Below are positions 26,696-35,862 of a DNA stretch of 64,000 nucleotides, in pieces. Below the pieces are notes generated by a model. That model worked only from the letters and a program-made list of their open reading frames with translations, did no database searches and was not told where the DNA came from. Source of the DNA: Variovorax paradoxus (GTDB lineage: Bacteria; Pseudomonadota; Gammaproteobacteria; Burkholderiales; Burkholderiaceae_C); assembly GCF_009498455.1 (NCBI RefSeq), contig NZ_CP045644.1:434001-498000 (forward strand), written 5' to 3'. Position 1 is the first letter of the stretch. Each line of letters opens with the position of its first letter. The translations under genes and the position numbers were made by a program.

Positions 26696-26770
26696 TTACG
26701 CGCTCGCCTCTCGTCCGCCGGAAACCGGGAACCAAAAGTAGGCAAAAAAGTAAGCGCGGAGGGCGGACAT
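26696..26770 (-). CDS. aroG leader peptide (Phe/Tyr/Trp attenuation)
   Basis: A 24-residue peptide, MSALRAYFFAYFWFPVSGGR followed by EASA, contains seven aromatic residues in positions 7-14 (Tyr, Phe, Phe, Tyr, Phe, Trp, Phe). Scarcity of charged aromatic tRNAs would stall the ribosome there, freeing the antiterminator segment that overlaps codons 17-19 and preventing formation of the terminator at 26637-26674. There is no clear Shine-Dalgarno sequence. It is too short for usual gene finders; the call rests on the codon run and on the matched RNA foldings. Confidence 0.88.
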   Translation of the reverse strand: MSALRAYFFAYFWFPVSGGREASA

Positions 26771-26790
26771 GTGGGCGGAATGTAGCACGG

Positions 26791-26819
26791 AAAATAAAAA
26801 ACCCGGCCGCGTGGCCAGG
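26791..26819 (-). terminator. Terminator of the BamE-like lipoprotein gene
   Basis: On the minus strand CCTGGCC pairs with GGCCGGG (one G-T pair) around ACGC and is followed by six T residues, 13 bases after the stop codon at 26832. It isolates the aroG leader from upstream transcription. Confidence 0.85.
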
Positions 26820-26831
26820 TCGGTGTTGTTT

Positions 26832-27365
26832 TTACCGGTAGCCCGATTCGTTGGCGTTGTGAATGATCCAGATCAGGTTGCCGCTGCTGAAATCGCCCAT
26901 GCCGCCGCCTGCGAAGATCAGGCGGCCCTGGCCCTTGTAGGTCATCTCGAAACGGTGGCGATCGCTGCCGAAATAGAACGGAATCCAGGCCTTGCCCGTC
27001 ATGTAGGCGCCCTGGTCGGTGGGCGGGCCGGCGATGTCGGTGACCTGCTTGGTGCTCATGCCGATCTGCAGGCGCGTGAACTTGCTGTTGCGCGCCGGGT
27101 TGCCGGTGATCTCGCCTTCGTAGCCGTTCAGGCCCTTGACGGTGCGGCCGCTACCTGCCTCGACCTTGGACGAGTCGACCACGTTGCCACGGGCGTCCAG
27201 GCCGGCCTTCGAACCGCTGGGCGCCGCGGGCGCCGCAGCAGCGGGTGCCGGTGCCGCGGCAGGCTGGCTGCCCGAACTGCCGCGCGATGCGCAACCGGCG
27301 GTGGCCAGCGCCACCACGGCGGTCACGGCCCACAGCACGGCGGGCGAATTGATCCTGCTTCCCAT
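26832..27365 (-). CDS. Lipoprotein with BamE/SmpA-like C-terminal domain
   Basis: The 177-residue product has a signal peptide ending in a lipobox (ATAGC, Cys near residue 26), an Ala/Pro/Ser-rich linker, and a C-terminal domain with LQIGMSTKQVTDIAGPP that resembles the SmpA/OmlA (BamE) fold. It is probably anchored to the outer membrane. Whether it is a true assembly factor of outer membrane proteins or a paralogue is uncertain. ATG 27365 follows a good AAGGAG site. Confidence 0.72.
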   Translation of the reverse strand: MGSRINSPAVLWAVTAVVALATAGCASRGSSGSQPAAAPAPAAAAPAAPSGSKAGLDARGNVVDSSKVEAGSGRTVKGLNGYEGEITGNPARNSKFTRLQIGMSTKQVTDIAGPPTDQGAYMTGKAWIPFYFGSDRHRFEMTYKGQGRLIFAGGGMGDFSSGNLIWIIHNANESGYR

Positions 27366-27447
27366 TGAAATGCTCCTTGATTCGTCGTTCGCAAAAAAGG
27401 AGCGCAGCTTAGCAACCGAACGAAACAGCCTGCAAGTGCCAAAAGTC

Positions 27448-28908
27448 CTAAGCCGTTCCACCTACCGTCAGGCCATCGATGCGAAGGGTCGGCTGGCCGA
27501 CGCCCACGGGCACGCTCTGGCCCTCCTTGCCGCAGGTGCCGACGCCCGAATCGAGCGCCATGTCGTTGCCGATCATGGTCACGCGGGTGAGCGCGTCGGG
27601 GCCGTTGCCCACGATGGTTGCGCCCTTCACCGGGTACTGGATCTTGCCGTTCTCGACCCAGAAGGCCTCGCTGGCCGAGAACACGAACTTGCCGCTCGTG
27701 ATGTCGACCTGCCCGCCGCCGAAATTGGTGGCGTACAGGCCCTTCTTGATGCTGGCGACGATTTCCTTCGGGTCCTTGTCGCCGCCGAGCATGTAGGTGT
27801 TGGTCATGCGCGGCATCGGCACGTGGGCGTAGCTCTCGCGGCGGCCGTTGCCCGTGGGCTTGACCTTCATGAGGCGCGCGTTCATCGAATCCTGGATGTA
27901 GCCCTTGAGGATGCCGTCCTCGATCAGCACGTTGCGCTGGCTGGCGTGGCCCTCGTCGTCCACGTTGAGCGAGCCGCGGCGGTCGGCAATGGTGCCGTCG
28001 TCGAGCACCGTGACGCCCTTGGCCGCCACGCGCTGGCCGATGCGGCCCGAGAACGCGCTCGAGCCCTTGCGGTTGAAATCGCCCTCGAGGCCGTGGCCGA
28101 TGGCTTCGTGCAACAGGATGCCGGGCCAGCCCGAACCGAGCACCACCGTCATCTCGCCGGCCGGGGCCGGGCGGGCATCGAGATTGGTCAGCGCGGCCTT
28201 CACGGCGTGGTCGACGTACTCGGCGATCTGTTCGTCGGTGAAATAGGCCAGGCCAAAGCGCCCGCCGCCGCCGCCCGAACCGACCTCGCGGCGCCCGTTC
28301 TGCTCCGCGATCACGGTGACCGACAGCCGCACCAGCGGCCGCACGTCGGCCGCCAGCGTGCCGTCGGCGCGCGCCACCAGGATCACGTCGTACTCGCTGG
28401 CCAGGCCGGCCATGACCTGCGCCACGCGCGGGTCGCGCGAACGGGCCAGCTTCTCGACCCGTTCGAGCAGCTTGACCTTGGCGGTGCTGTCGAGCGTGGA
28501 AATGGGATCGACGCCGTTGTAGAGCGAGCGGCTCGCGGCGATCTTGCGGGCGGGCGTCTTCACGCGGGCCGTGCGACCGGCGGAAGAAATGGAGCGCACC
28601 GTGCGCGCCGCGTCGAGCAGCGAAGCCTCGGAGATGTCGTCCGAGTAGGCAAAGGCGGTTTTCTCGCCGCTCACGGCACGCACACCGACGCCCTGGTCGA
28701 TGCTGAAGCTGCCGGTCTTGACGATGCCTTCCTCGAGGCTCCAGCCCTCACTGCGGGTGTACTGGAAGTACAGGTCGGCATCGTCCACGCGGTGCGCGGT
28801 GATCTCGGCCAGTGCCTTGCTCAGGTGCGATTCGTCCAGGCCGAACGGCGTGAGCAGGAGCTGTTGCGCCGTGGCGAGGCGCTCGATGGTGGGTTCGCGA
28901 GAGATCAT
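27448..28908 (-). CDS. tldD: Metalloprotease TldD
   Basis: TldD, with its partner TldE/PmbA, forms a zinc protease that degrades unfolded peptides and matures some antibiotic peptides. The 486-residue product has the zinc motif HEAIGHGLEGD (His267, Glu268, His272) and the usual family length. The partner gene is not in this window. The start lies 12 bases from an intergenic repeat copy that separates it from rodA. Confidence 0.95.
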   Translation of the reverse strand: MISREPTIERLATAQQLLLTPFGLDESHLSKALAEITAHRVDDADLYFQYTRSEGWSLEEGIVKTGSFSIDQGVGVRAVSGEKTAFAYSDDISEASLLDAARTVRSISSAGRTARVKTPARKIAASRSLYNGVDPISTLDSTAKVKLLERVEKLARSRDPRVAQVMAGLASEYDVILVARADGTLAADVRPLVRLSVTVIAEQNGRREVGSGGGGGRFGLAYFTDEQIAEYVDHAVKAALTNLDARPAPAGEMTVVLGSGWPGILLHEAIGHGLEGDFNRKGSSAFSGRIGQRVAAKGVTVLDDGTIADRRGSLNVDDEGHASQRNVLIEDGILKGYIQDSMNARLMKVKPTGNGRRESYAHVPMPRMTNTYMLGGDKDPKEIVASIKKGLYATNFGGGQVDITSGKFVFSASEAFWVENGKIQYPVKGATIVGNGPDALTRVTMIGNDMALDSGVGTCGKEGQSVPVGVGQPTLRIDGLTVGGTA

Positions 28909-28920
28909 GACGGATTATTG

Positions 28921-29012
28921 CTCGCCCCCAGGCTCCGCGCACTTCGTGTCGCTTCTCCAACCCCCTACCGGGGGCAACACCTGAGGCCCGGCAAAGCCGG
29001 TTCCTCGGTGTT
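28921..29012 (-). repeat. Dispersed intergenic repeat, copy B (before tldD)
   Basis: This copy lies between rodA and tldD. Read on the minus strand it matches copy A at 6471-6560 almost throughout: CACCGAGGAACCGGCTTTGC, then a CCCCC-GGTA-GGGGG hairpin, then CGACACGAAGT and AGCCTGGGGG. That last end lies 12 to 20 bases before the tldD start codon. Confidence 0.8.
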
Positions 29013-29023
29013 TCTGGCCTGAT

Positions 29024-30178
29024 TCAGTTCTGGGACAGTTTCCGCGCCCGCGCAATCGACATCAGCAGGCCCAGCCCCAGCCCCAGCGTGACCATGGCGG
29101 TGCCGCCGTAGCTGATGAACGGCAGCGGCACGCCCACCACCGGCAGGATGCCGCTGACCATGCCCATGTTCACGAAGGCGTAGGTGAAGAAGATCATGGT
29201 CACCGCCCCGGCCAGCAGGCGCGAGAACAGCGTGGTCGCGTTCAGCGCGATGGTCAGCCCGCGGAAGATCAGCAGGATGAAGGCCGCGATCAGCGCCAGG
29301 TTGCCGATCAGGCCGAATTCTTCCGAATACGCCGCGAAGATGAAGTCGGTGGTGCGCTCGGGAATGAACTCGAGGTGCGTCTGCGTGCCCTGCATGAAGC
29401 CCTTGCCGCCGACGCCGCCCGAGCCGATGGCGATCATCCCCTGGATGATGTGAAAGCCCTTGCCCAGCGGGTCCTTGCTGGGGTCGAGCAGCGTGCACAC
29501 GCGCTGCTTCTGGTAGTCGTGCAGCACGCGCCAGTCGACGCCGTCGACGCACAGCCGCGACTCGAAACCCACGATGAGCGTGATCGCCACCGCGCCGATC
29601 ACCACCGGCGGCACGATCAGCTTCCACGGCAGTCCGGCAAAGAAGATCACCGCCAGCCCGGCCGCCAGCACCAGCAGCGAGGTGCCCAGGTCGGGCTGCT
29701 TCATGATGAGCCCGACCGGCACCGCCAGCAGCACGGTCGCCACCACGAAGTCGAGCGGGCGCAGCTGCCCTTCGCGGCGCTGGAACCACCAGGCCAGCAT
29801 CAGGGGCATCGCGATTTTCAGGATTTCGCTGGGCTGGATCACCACGCCCACATTGATCCAGCGCTGGGCGCCTTTCTTCGTGATACCGAACAGCGCGACC
29901 GCGATCAGCAGCGCCACCCCCGCTGCGTAGAGCGGCACGGCGAACACCATGAGCCGCTGCGGCGGCACCTGCGCCACCACGAACATGATGCCGCCGGCCA
30001 GCAGCATGTTGCGGCCATGGTCGAGAAAGCGCGAGCCATGGTCGTAGCCGGACGAATACATGGTGAGCAGCCCGGCAAAGGCGAGCAGCATCACGGCAAA
30101 GGCCAGGAAGCCGTCGAAGCCCTGGAAGATGGGCGCAATGCGACGCGCCAGGGAGGGCTGGTTGAACACGGCAGACAT
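29024..30178 (-). CDS. rodA: Rod-shape peptidoglycan polymerase RodA
   Basis: RodA is the SEDS-family glycosyltransferase that polymerises lipid II for side-wall growth with PBP2. The 384-residue product has about ten membrane segments. Conserved SEDS features include KKGAQRWINVG, QPSEILKIAMPL, KQPDLGTSLL and VVGVPLPFISYGGT. It is shorter than the FtsW in the dcw cluster and lacks its long N-terminus. The usual neighbours mreCD and mrdA are not on its upstream side here; the upstream gene encodes a histidine kinase. Confidence 0.94.
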   Translation of the reverse strand: MSAVFNQPSLARRIAPIFQGFDGFLAFAVMLLAFAGLLTMYSSGYDHGSRFLDHGRNMLLAGGIMFVVAQVPPQRLMVFAVPLYAAGVALLIAVALFGITKKGAQRWINVGVVIQPSEILKIAMPLMLAWWFQRREGQLRPLDFVVATVLLAVPVGLIMKQPDLGTSLLVLAAGLAVIFFAGLPWKLIVPPVVIGAVAITLIVGFESRLCVDGVDWRVLHDYQKQRVCTLLDPSKDPLGKGFHIIQGMIAIGSGGVGGKGFMQGTQTHLEFIPERTTDFIFAAYSEEFGLIGNLALIAAFILLIFRGLTIALNATTLFSRLLAGAVTMIFFTYAFVNMGMVSGILPVVGVPLPFISYGGTAMVTLGLGLGLLMSIARARKLSQN

Positions 30179-30213
30179 GATGGGGGCGGATTATCCCCGC
30201 CCCGCCCGCCCGA

Positions 30214-32049
30214 TCAGTCGAAACCGAGCTGAACGACCGTGCGGCCCGGTCGGCTTTCGATCGCCAGACGCGCCCCGATCGCGGCGGCGCGCTTCGACAG
30301 CGCCGTCGGCACCTCGGTGGCGTCGAAACCCACGCCGTTGTCGATCACACGCAGGTGCACGGCGCCAGCGCGCGCGTCGGCCTCGATGCGCAGCGCGCTC
30401 GCGTGGGCGTGCTGCAGCACGTTCGAGATGGCTTCGAACAGCAGGAACTGCAGCTGCCGCGTGGCGTGGGCGTCGAGCTGCGTCACCGTGGGCAGCTCGT
30501 CCACACCCCATTCGAAGGCGATGTCCGCCGCGGCCAGCCGGGGCTCCAGCCGGTAGCGCAGCGCCGCCAGCAGCGCGCCGATGTCGCCGGGCGGCAGGTG
30601 GATGGAGTCGATCGACAGCTTGAGCTGGTCGAGCGAGTCGCGCAGGGTGCGCAGCAGTTCTTCGGGGCTGGTCTGGCCCGATTGCAGCTGGCGGATCGCC
30701 GAACTGATGTGCGAGCCCACGCCGTCGTGCATGTCACGCAGGATGCGCTCGCGCTCGTGGGTGCGCGCCTGGTCGCGCGCCACGGCTTCCAGCTCGGCGT
30801 AGGTGGCCGCCAGTTCGCGCTCGCGCTGCGCCACGCGGTCGGCCAGCGTCTGGACCCAGCCGCGCGCCTGCACGCTCGCGAAGTGAAAGCGCCGCAGCAC
30901 GATGAGCAGCAGCGCCACCCCGAACAGCACCGAGGTGTAGCGCACCCAGGTGGTTTCGCCATAGGCGTCGCTCAGGCGGATCACCAGCCAGTCGCGCACA
31001 CCGAACGCCACCGTGACCAGCGCGGCGCCGGCCACCAGCAGCCGCTCGACACTGGGCCGGCGCACCGTGGCCACGGCAAAGGCGATCACGAAGCCGACGA
31101 CGATGGTGATCTCGACCGCCAGCCAGCCCGTGAGCCAGCGCGGCTCCTCGCGGTTCAGCGCCAGCCAGGTGAACACCACGGTGCCGGCCACCACGGCCGC
31201 CATCGGCCAGCGCGCCCAGCGCAGGCGCGGGTTCTGCGCCCAGTCGGCGAGGTGATAGCAGAACATCATGGCGGAGGCGGCCCAGCCTGCGTAGCAGCCG
31301 GCCATCAGCACGCCCCAGAGCTGCCACGGCAGCGGCGGCTCGGGGATCATGGCGTCGGCCACGCGCACCGCCCAGCAGAACTCGGCGACCGCGGCCCAGA
31401 AATAGAGGGCGTCGCGCTGGCGGCGGCCGGTCGCGCCGGTGTCGACCTGGGTGAACCACAGCGCCAGCGCGATGCTGCCGACGATCAGGCTGAACGCCGT
31501 CAGCAGCACCGACCCCGTGAAGCGCCAGGCGTAGGCGCGCTCGAACAGCGCGGTGCGCACCGGCGTCGCCGGCCCGATGGTGACGCGCGACAGGCCGGCG
31601 CGCCGTTCGCTGTCGGCGCGGATGCGGATCTGCAGCAGGTTCTCGCCCTCTTTCAGCAGCCGCCCGGGCACCGGCACGTAGACGGGGGCCTTGGCGTAGT
31701 CGGCACGGTTGCCCTGGCCGAGGTCGCCATAGGCCTGCAGCAGCGCGCCGTTGAGCTGCACTTCGAAGACGCTGCCGGCACGGGGAATGAAGACGCCCCA
31801 GGGCACCTCGGGCACGGTCTCGATCCGGAACGGCAGGTCGAAGCTCGCGAAGCCGGTGCGCCCCTGGTGCCGGCGGTCCCAGTGATAGGACAGGTCGACG
31901 GCTTCCGTCTGCACGACGCCGTCGATGGTGGTGGTCACCCTGGCGTGGCGCAGTTCGATCGGTCCCTGCGCGCTGGCCGCCATGACATTCACCACGGCAA
32001 ACAGCGCGGCCAGCCCGAGCAGGCACAGGAACGCCAGCCGCCGCAGCAT
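30214..32049 (-). CDS. NarL-type sensor histidine kinase, 7TM input domain
   Basis: The 611-residue product has a signal-like N-terminus, a periplasmic beta-rich domain (about 30-165), seven or eight membrane segments (about 177-387), a short coiled coil, and a HisKA_3-type core with ERERILRDMHDGVGSHISSAI region, His441 being the phosphoacceptor. The N-box EAISNVLQHA (539-548) and DNGVGFD (570-576) form the ATPase. The layout is like 7TMR-DISM kinases. Its ligand is unknown. It starts 6 bases after the response regulator stops. Confidence 0.85.
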   Translation of the reverse strand: MLRRLAFLCLLGLAALFAVVNVMAASAQGPIELRHARVTTTIDGVVQTEAVDLSYHWDRRHQGRTGFASFDLPFRIETVPEVPWGVFIPRAGSVFEVQLNGALLQAYGDLGQGNRADYAKAPVYVPVPGRLLKEGENLLQIRIRADSERRAGLSRVTIGPATPVRTALFERAYAWRFTGSVLLTAFSLIVGSIALALWFTQVDTGATGRRQRDALYFWAAVAEFCWAVRVADAMIPEPPLPWQLWGVLMAGCYAGWAASAMMFCYHLADWAQNPRLRWARWPMAAVVAGTVVFTWLALNREEPRWLTGWLAVEITIVVGFVIAFAVATVRRPSVERLLVAGAALVTVAFGVRDWLVIRLSDAYGETTWVRYTSVLFGVALLLIVLRRFHFASVQARGWVQTLADRVAQRERELAATYAELEAVARDQARTHERERILRDMHDGVGSHISSAIRQLQSGQTSPEELLRTLRDSLDQLKLSIDSIHLPPGDIGALLAALRYRLEPRLAAADIAFEWGVDELPTVTQLDAHATRQLQFLLFEAISNVLQHAHASALRIEADARAGAVHLRVIDNGVGFDATEVPTALSKRAAAIGARLAIESRPGRTVVQLGFD

Positions 32050-32055
32050 CCGTCC

Positions 32056-32787
32056 TCAGCCCGGGTGGGACAGCAGGCCGAGGCGCGTGGCCTCGAACAC
32101 CGCTTCGCTCTTGGAATGCACCGCGAGCTTGCCGTAGAGATTCTTGATGTGGGTCTGCACCGTGTGCACGCTCAGGCCCTTGAGGCGCGCGATCTCGGCG
32201 TACGAGAAGCCGCGTGCGATCAGCGTCAGCACCTCGTGTTCGCGCGCCGAGAGCAGGCCGCGGTCGGTCTCGTCGAGCGCCGTCTCTGCCGGCGCCGCGC
32301 CGGCTGTGCCCGGCACGGCCGCCTGCAGGCTGCGGTACTTGGCGAGCACGCGGCGCGCGATCATGGGCGAGATCGGCGAGGCCCCGGCCTTCATCTCGAC
32401 GATGGTCTGCGCGATGTCTTCGGGTGCGGCGTCCTTGTGGATGTAGCCCACGGCGCCGGCCTCGATGCTGGCCAGCACGTTCTCTTCGTCACCGAAGACC
32501 GACACCACCAGTGGCTCGCAGCCGGGAAAGCGCGCGACGGCGTCGCGGATCACGTCGAGCCCGGTGCCGTCGGGCATGCCGAGGTCGACCAGCAGCACGT
32601 CGGGAATGGTCGCGGTGGCGGCCAGCCAGCTGCGCGCTTCCTGCACCGTGCCGGCGCTGCCGAGCCAGAACAGGCGCGGGCTGCGCTGCACGCTCGCTTC
32701 GAAGAAGGCGCGTGCGCGGCTGTCGTCCTCGACCACGAGCACGCCCCAGCGGCGTGGCATCCCGTCATCCTGAGCCTCGGTATTCAT
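32056..32787 (-). CDS. LuxR/NarL-family response regulator
   Basis: The product of about 243 residues has a receiver domain (Glu20-Asp21-Asp22, phosphoacceptor Asp68 in LLVDLGMPDG) and a LuxR-type helix-turn-helix (LSAREHEVLTLIARGFSYAE, then SVHTVQTHIKNLYGKL). It is the partner of the kinase just downstream. The start is uncertain: ATG 32787, ATG 32799 and GTG 32811 are in frame and none has a strong ribosome site. Target genes are not evident from the window. Confidence 0.85.
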   Translation of the reverse strand: MNTEAQDDGMPRRWGVLVVEDDSRARAFFEASVQRSPRLFWLGSAGTVQEARSWLAATATIPDVLLVDLGMPDGTGLDVIRDAVARFPGCEPLVVSVFGDEENVLASIEAGAVGYIHKDAAPEDIAQTIVEMKAGASPISPMIARRVLAKYRSLQAAVPGTAGAAPAETALDETDRGLLSAREHEVLTLIARGFSYAEIARLKGLSVHTVQTHIKNLYGKLAVHSKSEAVFEATRLGLLSHPG

Positions 32788-33080
32788 GGGATGAAGCATA
32801 AGCCTCGACACCTGCGGCCATGCCGGCCCGACCTCCCGTGTTCATGGGATGCCCCCTGCCAGATGCGTCACGAAACTTGTCTCATCTTTCTCCCTTGCGC
32901 CGCATCGTCCGCATCCTGCGCGACCGCGCCGTGAATACTTTCGAATTCCAGTCACGCCCTTGTCGCCCGTTTCGCAGGGATTTGTGAGGCCGTCGCGGCA
33001 TCGGCGGCGTAGACCTCATGCAAAATTGTCTGAACCCGGCCACGGGGCGCGACCTGCGCACCGCCAGTCACCCTCCTCCC

Positions 33081-33674
33081 ATGGACCCGCAAACCACCCA
33101 TCTGTTGTACCTGCACGGCTTCCGCTCGTCGCCTCGATCGACCAAGGCGCGGCTGGTGGCGAAGCACGTGGCGAGCGAGCACCCGAACCTGGAATGGTGG
33201 TGCCCGCAACTGCCGCCGTCGCCGCACGATGCCATCGACATGGTGATGAAGGGCATCGCGCACTGGCCGCGCAAGTCGATGGCGGTGATCGGTTCGTCGC
33301 TCGGCGGCTTCTACGCCACCTACGTCGCCGGCATGACGCGCTGCCGCGCCGTGCTGCTCAACCCCGCGGTGCACCCGGCGCGCGACCTCACGCGCTACAT
33401 CGGCAGCCAGACCGCCTGGCATGACCCGGCCGAGCATTTCTATTTCCAGCCGGAATTCATCCAGGAACTGCGCGCCATGGAAATCGGCGCGCTCACGCGG
33501 CCGGAGCGCCTGTTCGCGATCATCGCCAAGGGCGACGAAGCGCTCGACTGGCACGAGATGTCGGCACGCTACCCCGACAGCCGCATCAAGCTGCTCGAGG
33601 GCGGCGACCACGCGCTGTCCGACTTCGAAAAAGCGCACCTCGCCGACGTGATGGCCTTCATCAACCCGGTTTAG
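33081..33674 (+). CDS. YqiA-like alpha/beta-hydrolase (esterase)
   Basis: The 197-residue product fits the YqiA/YcfP family of small esterases. It has YLHGFRSSP at the N-terminus, the nucleophile elbow GSSLGG with Ser73, an acidic residue in AKGDEALDW, and the catalytic His in GGDHALSDF. ATG 33081 puts the oxyanion-region motif at residue 10, as in the family, although an in-frame ATG at 33018 also exists. The natural substrate is unknown. The 269-base region before it shows no gene. Confidence 0.82.
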   Translation: MDPQTTHLLYLHGFRSSPRSTKARLVAKHVASEHPNLEWWCPQLPPSPHDAIDMVMKGIAHWPRKSMAVIGSSLGGFYATYVAGMTRCRAVLLNPAVHPARDLTRYIGSQTAWHDPAEHFYFQPEFIQELRAMEIGALTRPERLFAIIAKGDEALDWHEMSARYPDSRIKLLEGGDHALSDFEKAHLADVMAFINPV

Positions 33675-33734
33675 GGCGCGCGCCGCCAGCCGGGGCGGCG
33701 GCTCCGGGGTTGCCGAGTCGTGGACAATCGCGGC

Positions 33735-35810
33735 ATGTTTGTATTGTTTGAAGAAGCCGGTAAATACCTCGGCGGCCGCGTCCTGTCGGAAGCCGAAGCC
33801 TCGGCGCAGGTCGAGCTCGAGACCGGCAAGCGCGTCAAGGTCAAGGGCGCCAACATCGTTCTGCGTTTCGAGAAACCGGCCCCGGCCGAGCTGATGGCCG
33901 AGGCGCGTGCGCTGGCCGCAGCCATGGACCTCGACCTCGCCTGGGAATTCGCGGCCGAAGGCGAGTTCGGCTTTGCCGACCTGGCCGCCGACTATTTCAG
34001 CGACAAGCCCACGCTCGCGCAGCAGGCCGCCGCGCTGTTCGCGCTGTTCGAGGCACCGCACTACTTCCGCCGCGCGGGCAAGGGGCGCTTCAAGAAGGCG
34101 CCGGCCGAGATCGTGCAGCAGGCGCTGGCCGCCATCGAGAAGAAGAAGGCCGTCCAGGCGCAGATCGTCGAATGGGCCGGCCAGCTCGCCGAGGGCGTGT
34201 GCCCGCCGGCGATCCGCGAGCAGCTCTACAAGATCCTGTTCAAGCCCGACAAGAACGCGCCCGAGTACAAGGCCGTGGTCGACGCCGCGCGCGCCACGCA
34301 GCGCCCGCCGCTCGACCTGCTGGAGCGCGCCGGCGCCATCGATTCGCCCTACCAGTTCCACTGGCGGCGCTTCCTGTTCGAGAACTTCCCCAAGGGCACC
34401 GGTTTTCCCGCGCTCGCGGCGCCGGCTGTCGCCGACGACCTGCCGCTGGCCGAAGGCGTGCGGGCCTTCTCGATCGACGACTCACAGACCACCGAAATCG
34501 ACGACGCGCTGTCGGTGCAGGGCATGGGCAGCGGCACCATCACGGTCGGCATCCACATCGCGGCGCCGGGCCTGGCGCTGACGCCGGGCAGCGCCATCGA
34601 CGCCGTGGCGCGCGCGCGCATGTCCACCGTGTACATGCCGGGCTACAAGATCACCATGCTGCCCGACGAGGTGGTCGACACCTACACGCTGCTCGAAGGC
34701 GGCGACCGCCCGGCCGTGTCGCTCTATGCGCGCTTCGACGAAGCCACGCTCGAGCTGCAGGGCACCGAGACCAAGCTCGAGCGCGTGCCGATCGTCGCCA
34801 ACCTGCGCCACGACCAGCTCGACGCCGTCGTCACGCAGCCCTGGCTCGAAGACGCCACCTTCAATTCGGACAACACCCCCGACGCCGCCGCGAAGCTGCG
34901 CGCGCCGCTGAGCTTCCTGTTCCGCCTCGCCAAGCACCTGAAGGCGCAGCGCGAAGTGGTGCGCGGCAAGCCCGAGAACTTCAGCCGGCCCGACTACAAC
35001 TTCCGCCTCGTGGGCAACGACGGCGCCGAGCCCACCGGCAACGAGCAGGTGCAGATCACCACGCGCCAGCGCGGCGCGCCGCTCGACCTGATCGTGTCCG
35101 AGGCCATGATCCTGGCCAACAGCAGCTGGGGCGGCTGGCTCGGCGAACTCGGCGTGCCCGGCCTGTACCGCAGCCAGGCCAGCCTGGCGCCCGGCATCAA
35201 GGTGCGCATGGGCACGCGCGCGCTACCGCACGCGGGCCTGGGCGTGAAGAGCTACGCCTGGAGCACCTCGCCGCTGCGCCGCTACACCGACCTCGTGAAC
35301 CAGTGGCAGATCATCGCGGCCGCCCGCCACGGCAAGACCGCCGCACTGGCCGCGCCCTTCAAGCCGAAGGACGCCGACCTGTTCTCGATTCTTTCGGGCT
35401 TCGACGCCGCCTATGCCACGTACAACGCCTACCAGGGCGGCATGGAGCGCTTCTGGACGCTCAAGTACCTGCAGCAGAACGGCATCACCGAGCTCGAAGC
35501 GACGGTCATCAAGGACATTCCCAACGGTGCGCTGGTGCGTGCCGATGCGCTGCCACTGGTGTTCCCGGTGGCGGGCCAGCAGGAGCGCGGCGCGCGTGTG
35601 CGCGTGAAGCTCGGCGAGATCGACGAGATCGCACTCGACGTGAGCGGCACCGTGCTCGAACGCTTCGACGTGCCGCAGGCCGATGCCGCAGCCGCTGAGG
35701 CCGACAGCGGCGAGGACGACGAAGAAGAAGTCGCCGGCCCGATCGCCATCGCGGTCGACCTGAGCGACAGCGAAACCGCACCCGACCCGACGACGACCGC
35801 GCCTGCATGA
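33735..35810 (+). CDS. RNB-domain exoribonuclease (RNase II family)
   Basis: The 691-residue product is a 3'-5' exoribonuclease of the RNase II/R family. The RNB catalytic domain starts near residue 245 with SIDDSQTTEIDDALSV, whose Asp residues (248, 249, 256, 257) coordinate magnesium, and ends with TSPLRRYTDLVNQWQ. The N-terminal part is divergent from classic cold-shock domains. The C-terminus ends in an acidic tail rich in Asp and Glu. ATG 33735 (MFVLFEEAGKYLGGRVL) is the family-like start. Confidence 0.9.
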   Translation: MFVLFEEAGKYLGGRVLSEAEASAQVELETGKRVKVKGANIVLRFEKPAPAELMAEARALAAAMDLDLAWEFAAEGEFGFADLAADYFSDKPTLAQQAAALFALFEAPHYFRRAGKGRFKKAPAEIVQQALAAIEKKKAVQAQIVEWAGQLAEGVCPPAIREQLYKILFKPDKNAPEYKAVVDAARATQRPPLDLLERAGAIDSPYQFHWRRFLFENFPKGTGFPALAAPAVADDLPLAEGVRAFSIDDSQTTEIDDALSVQGMGSGTITVGIHIAAPGLALTPGSAIDAVARARMSTVYMPGYKITMLPDEVVDTYTLLEGGDRPAVSLYARFDEATLELQGTETKLERVPIVANLRHDQLDAVVTQPWLEDATFNSDNTPDAAAKLRAPLSFLFRLAKHLKAQREVVRGKPENFSRPDYNFRLVGNDGAEPTGNEQVQITTRQRGAPLDLIVSEAMILANSSWGGWLGELGVPGLYRSQASLAPGIKVRMGTRALPHAGLGVKSYAWSTSPLRRYTDLVNQWQIIAAARHGKTAALAAPFKPKDADLFSILSGFDAAYATYNAYQGGMERFWTLKYLQQNGITELEATVIKDIPNGALVRADALPLVFPVAGQQERGARVRVKLGEIDEIALDVSGTVLERFDVPQADAAAAEADSGEDDEEEVAGPIAIAVDLSDSETAPDPTTTAPA

Positions 35811-35862
35811 GCCCCGGTCGAACGACCGGAAACACGCGCCGCCCCCTGGAGGAGTTTCGAGA

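Noticed and set aside
26771..26790. An extended -10 (TGC-TACATT on the minus strand) as the aroG promoter
   Set aside because: It has no matching -35 and would place the transcription start within a few bases of the leader ATG; too weak to call.
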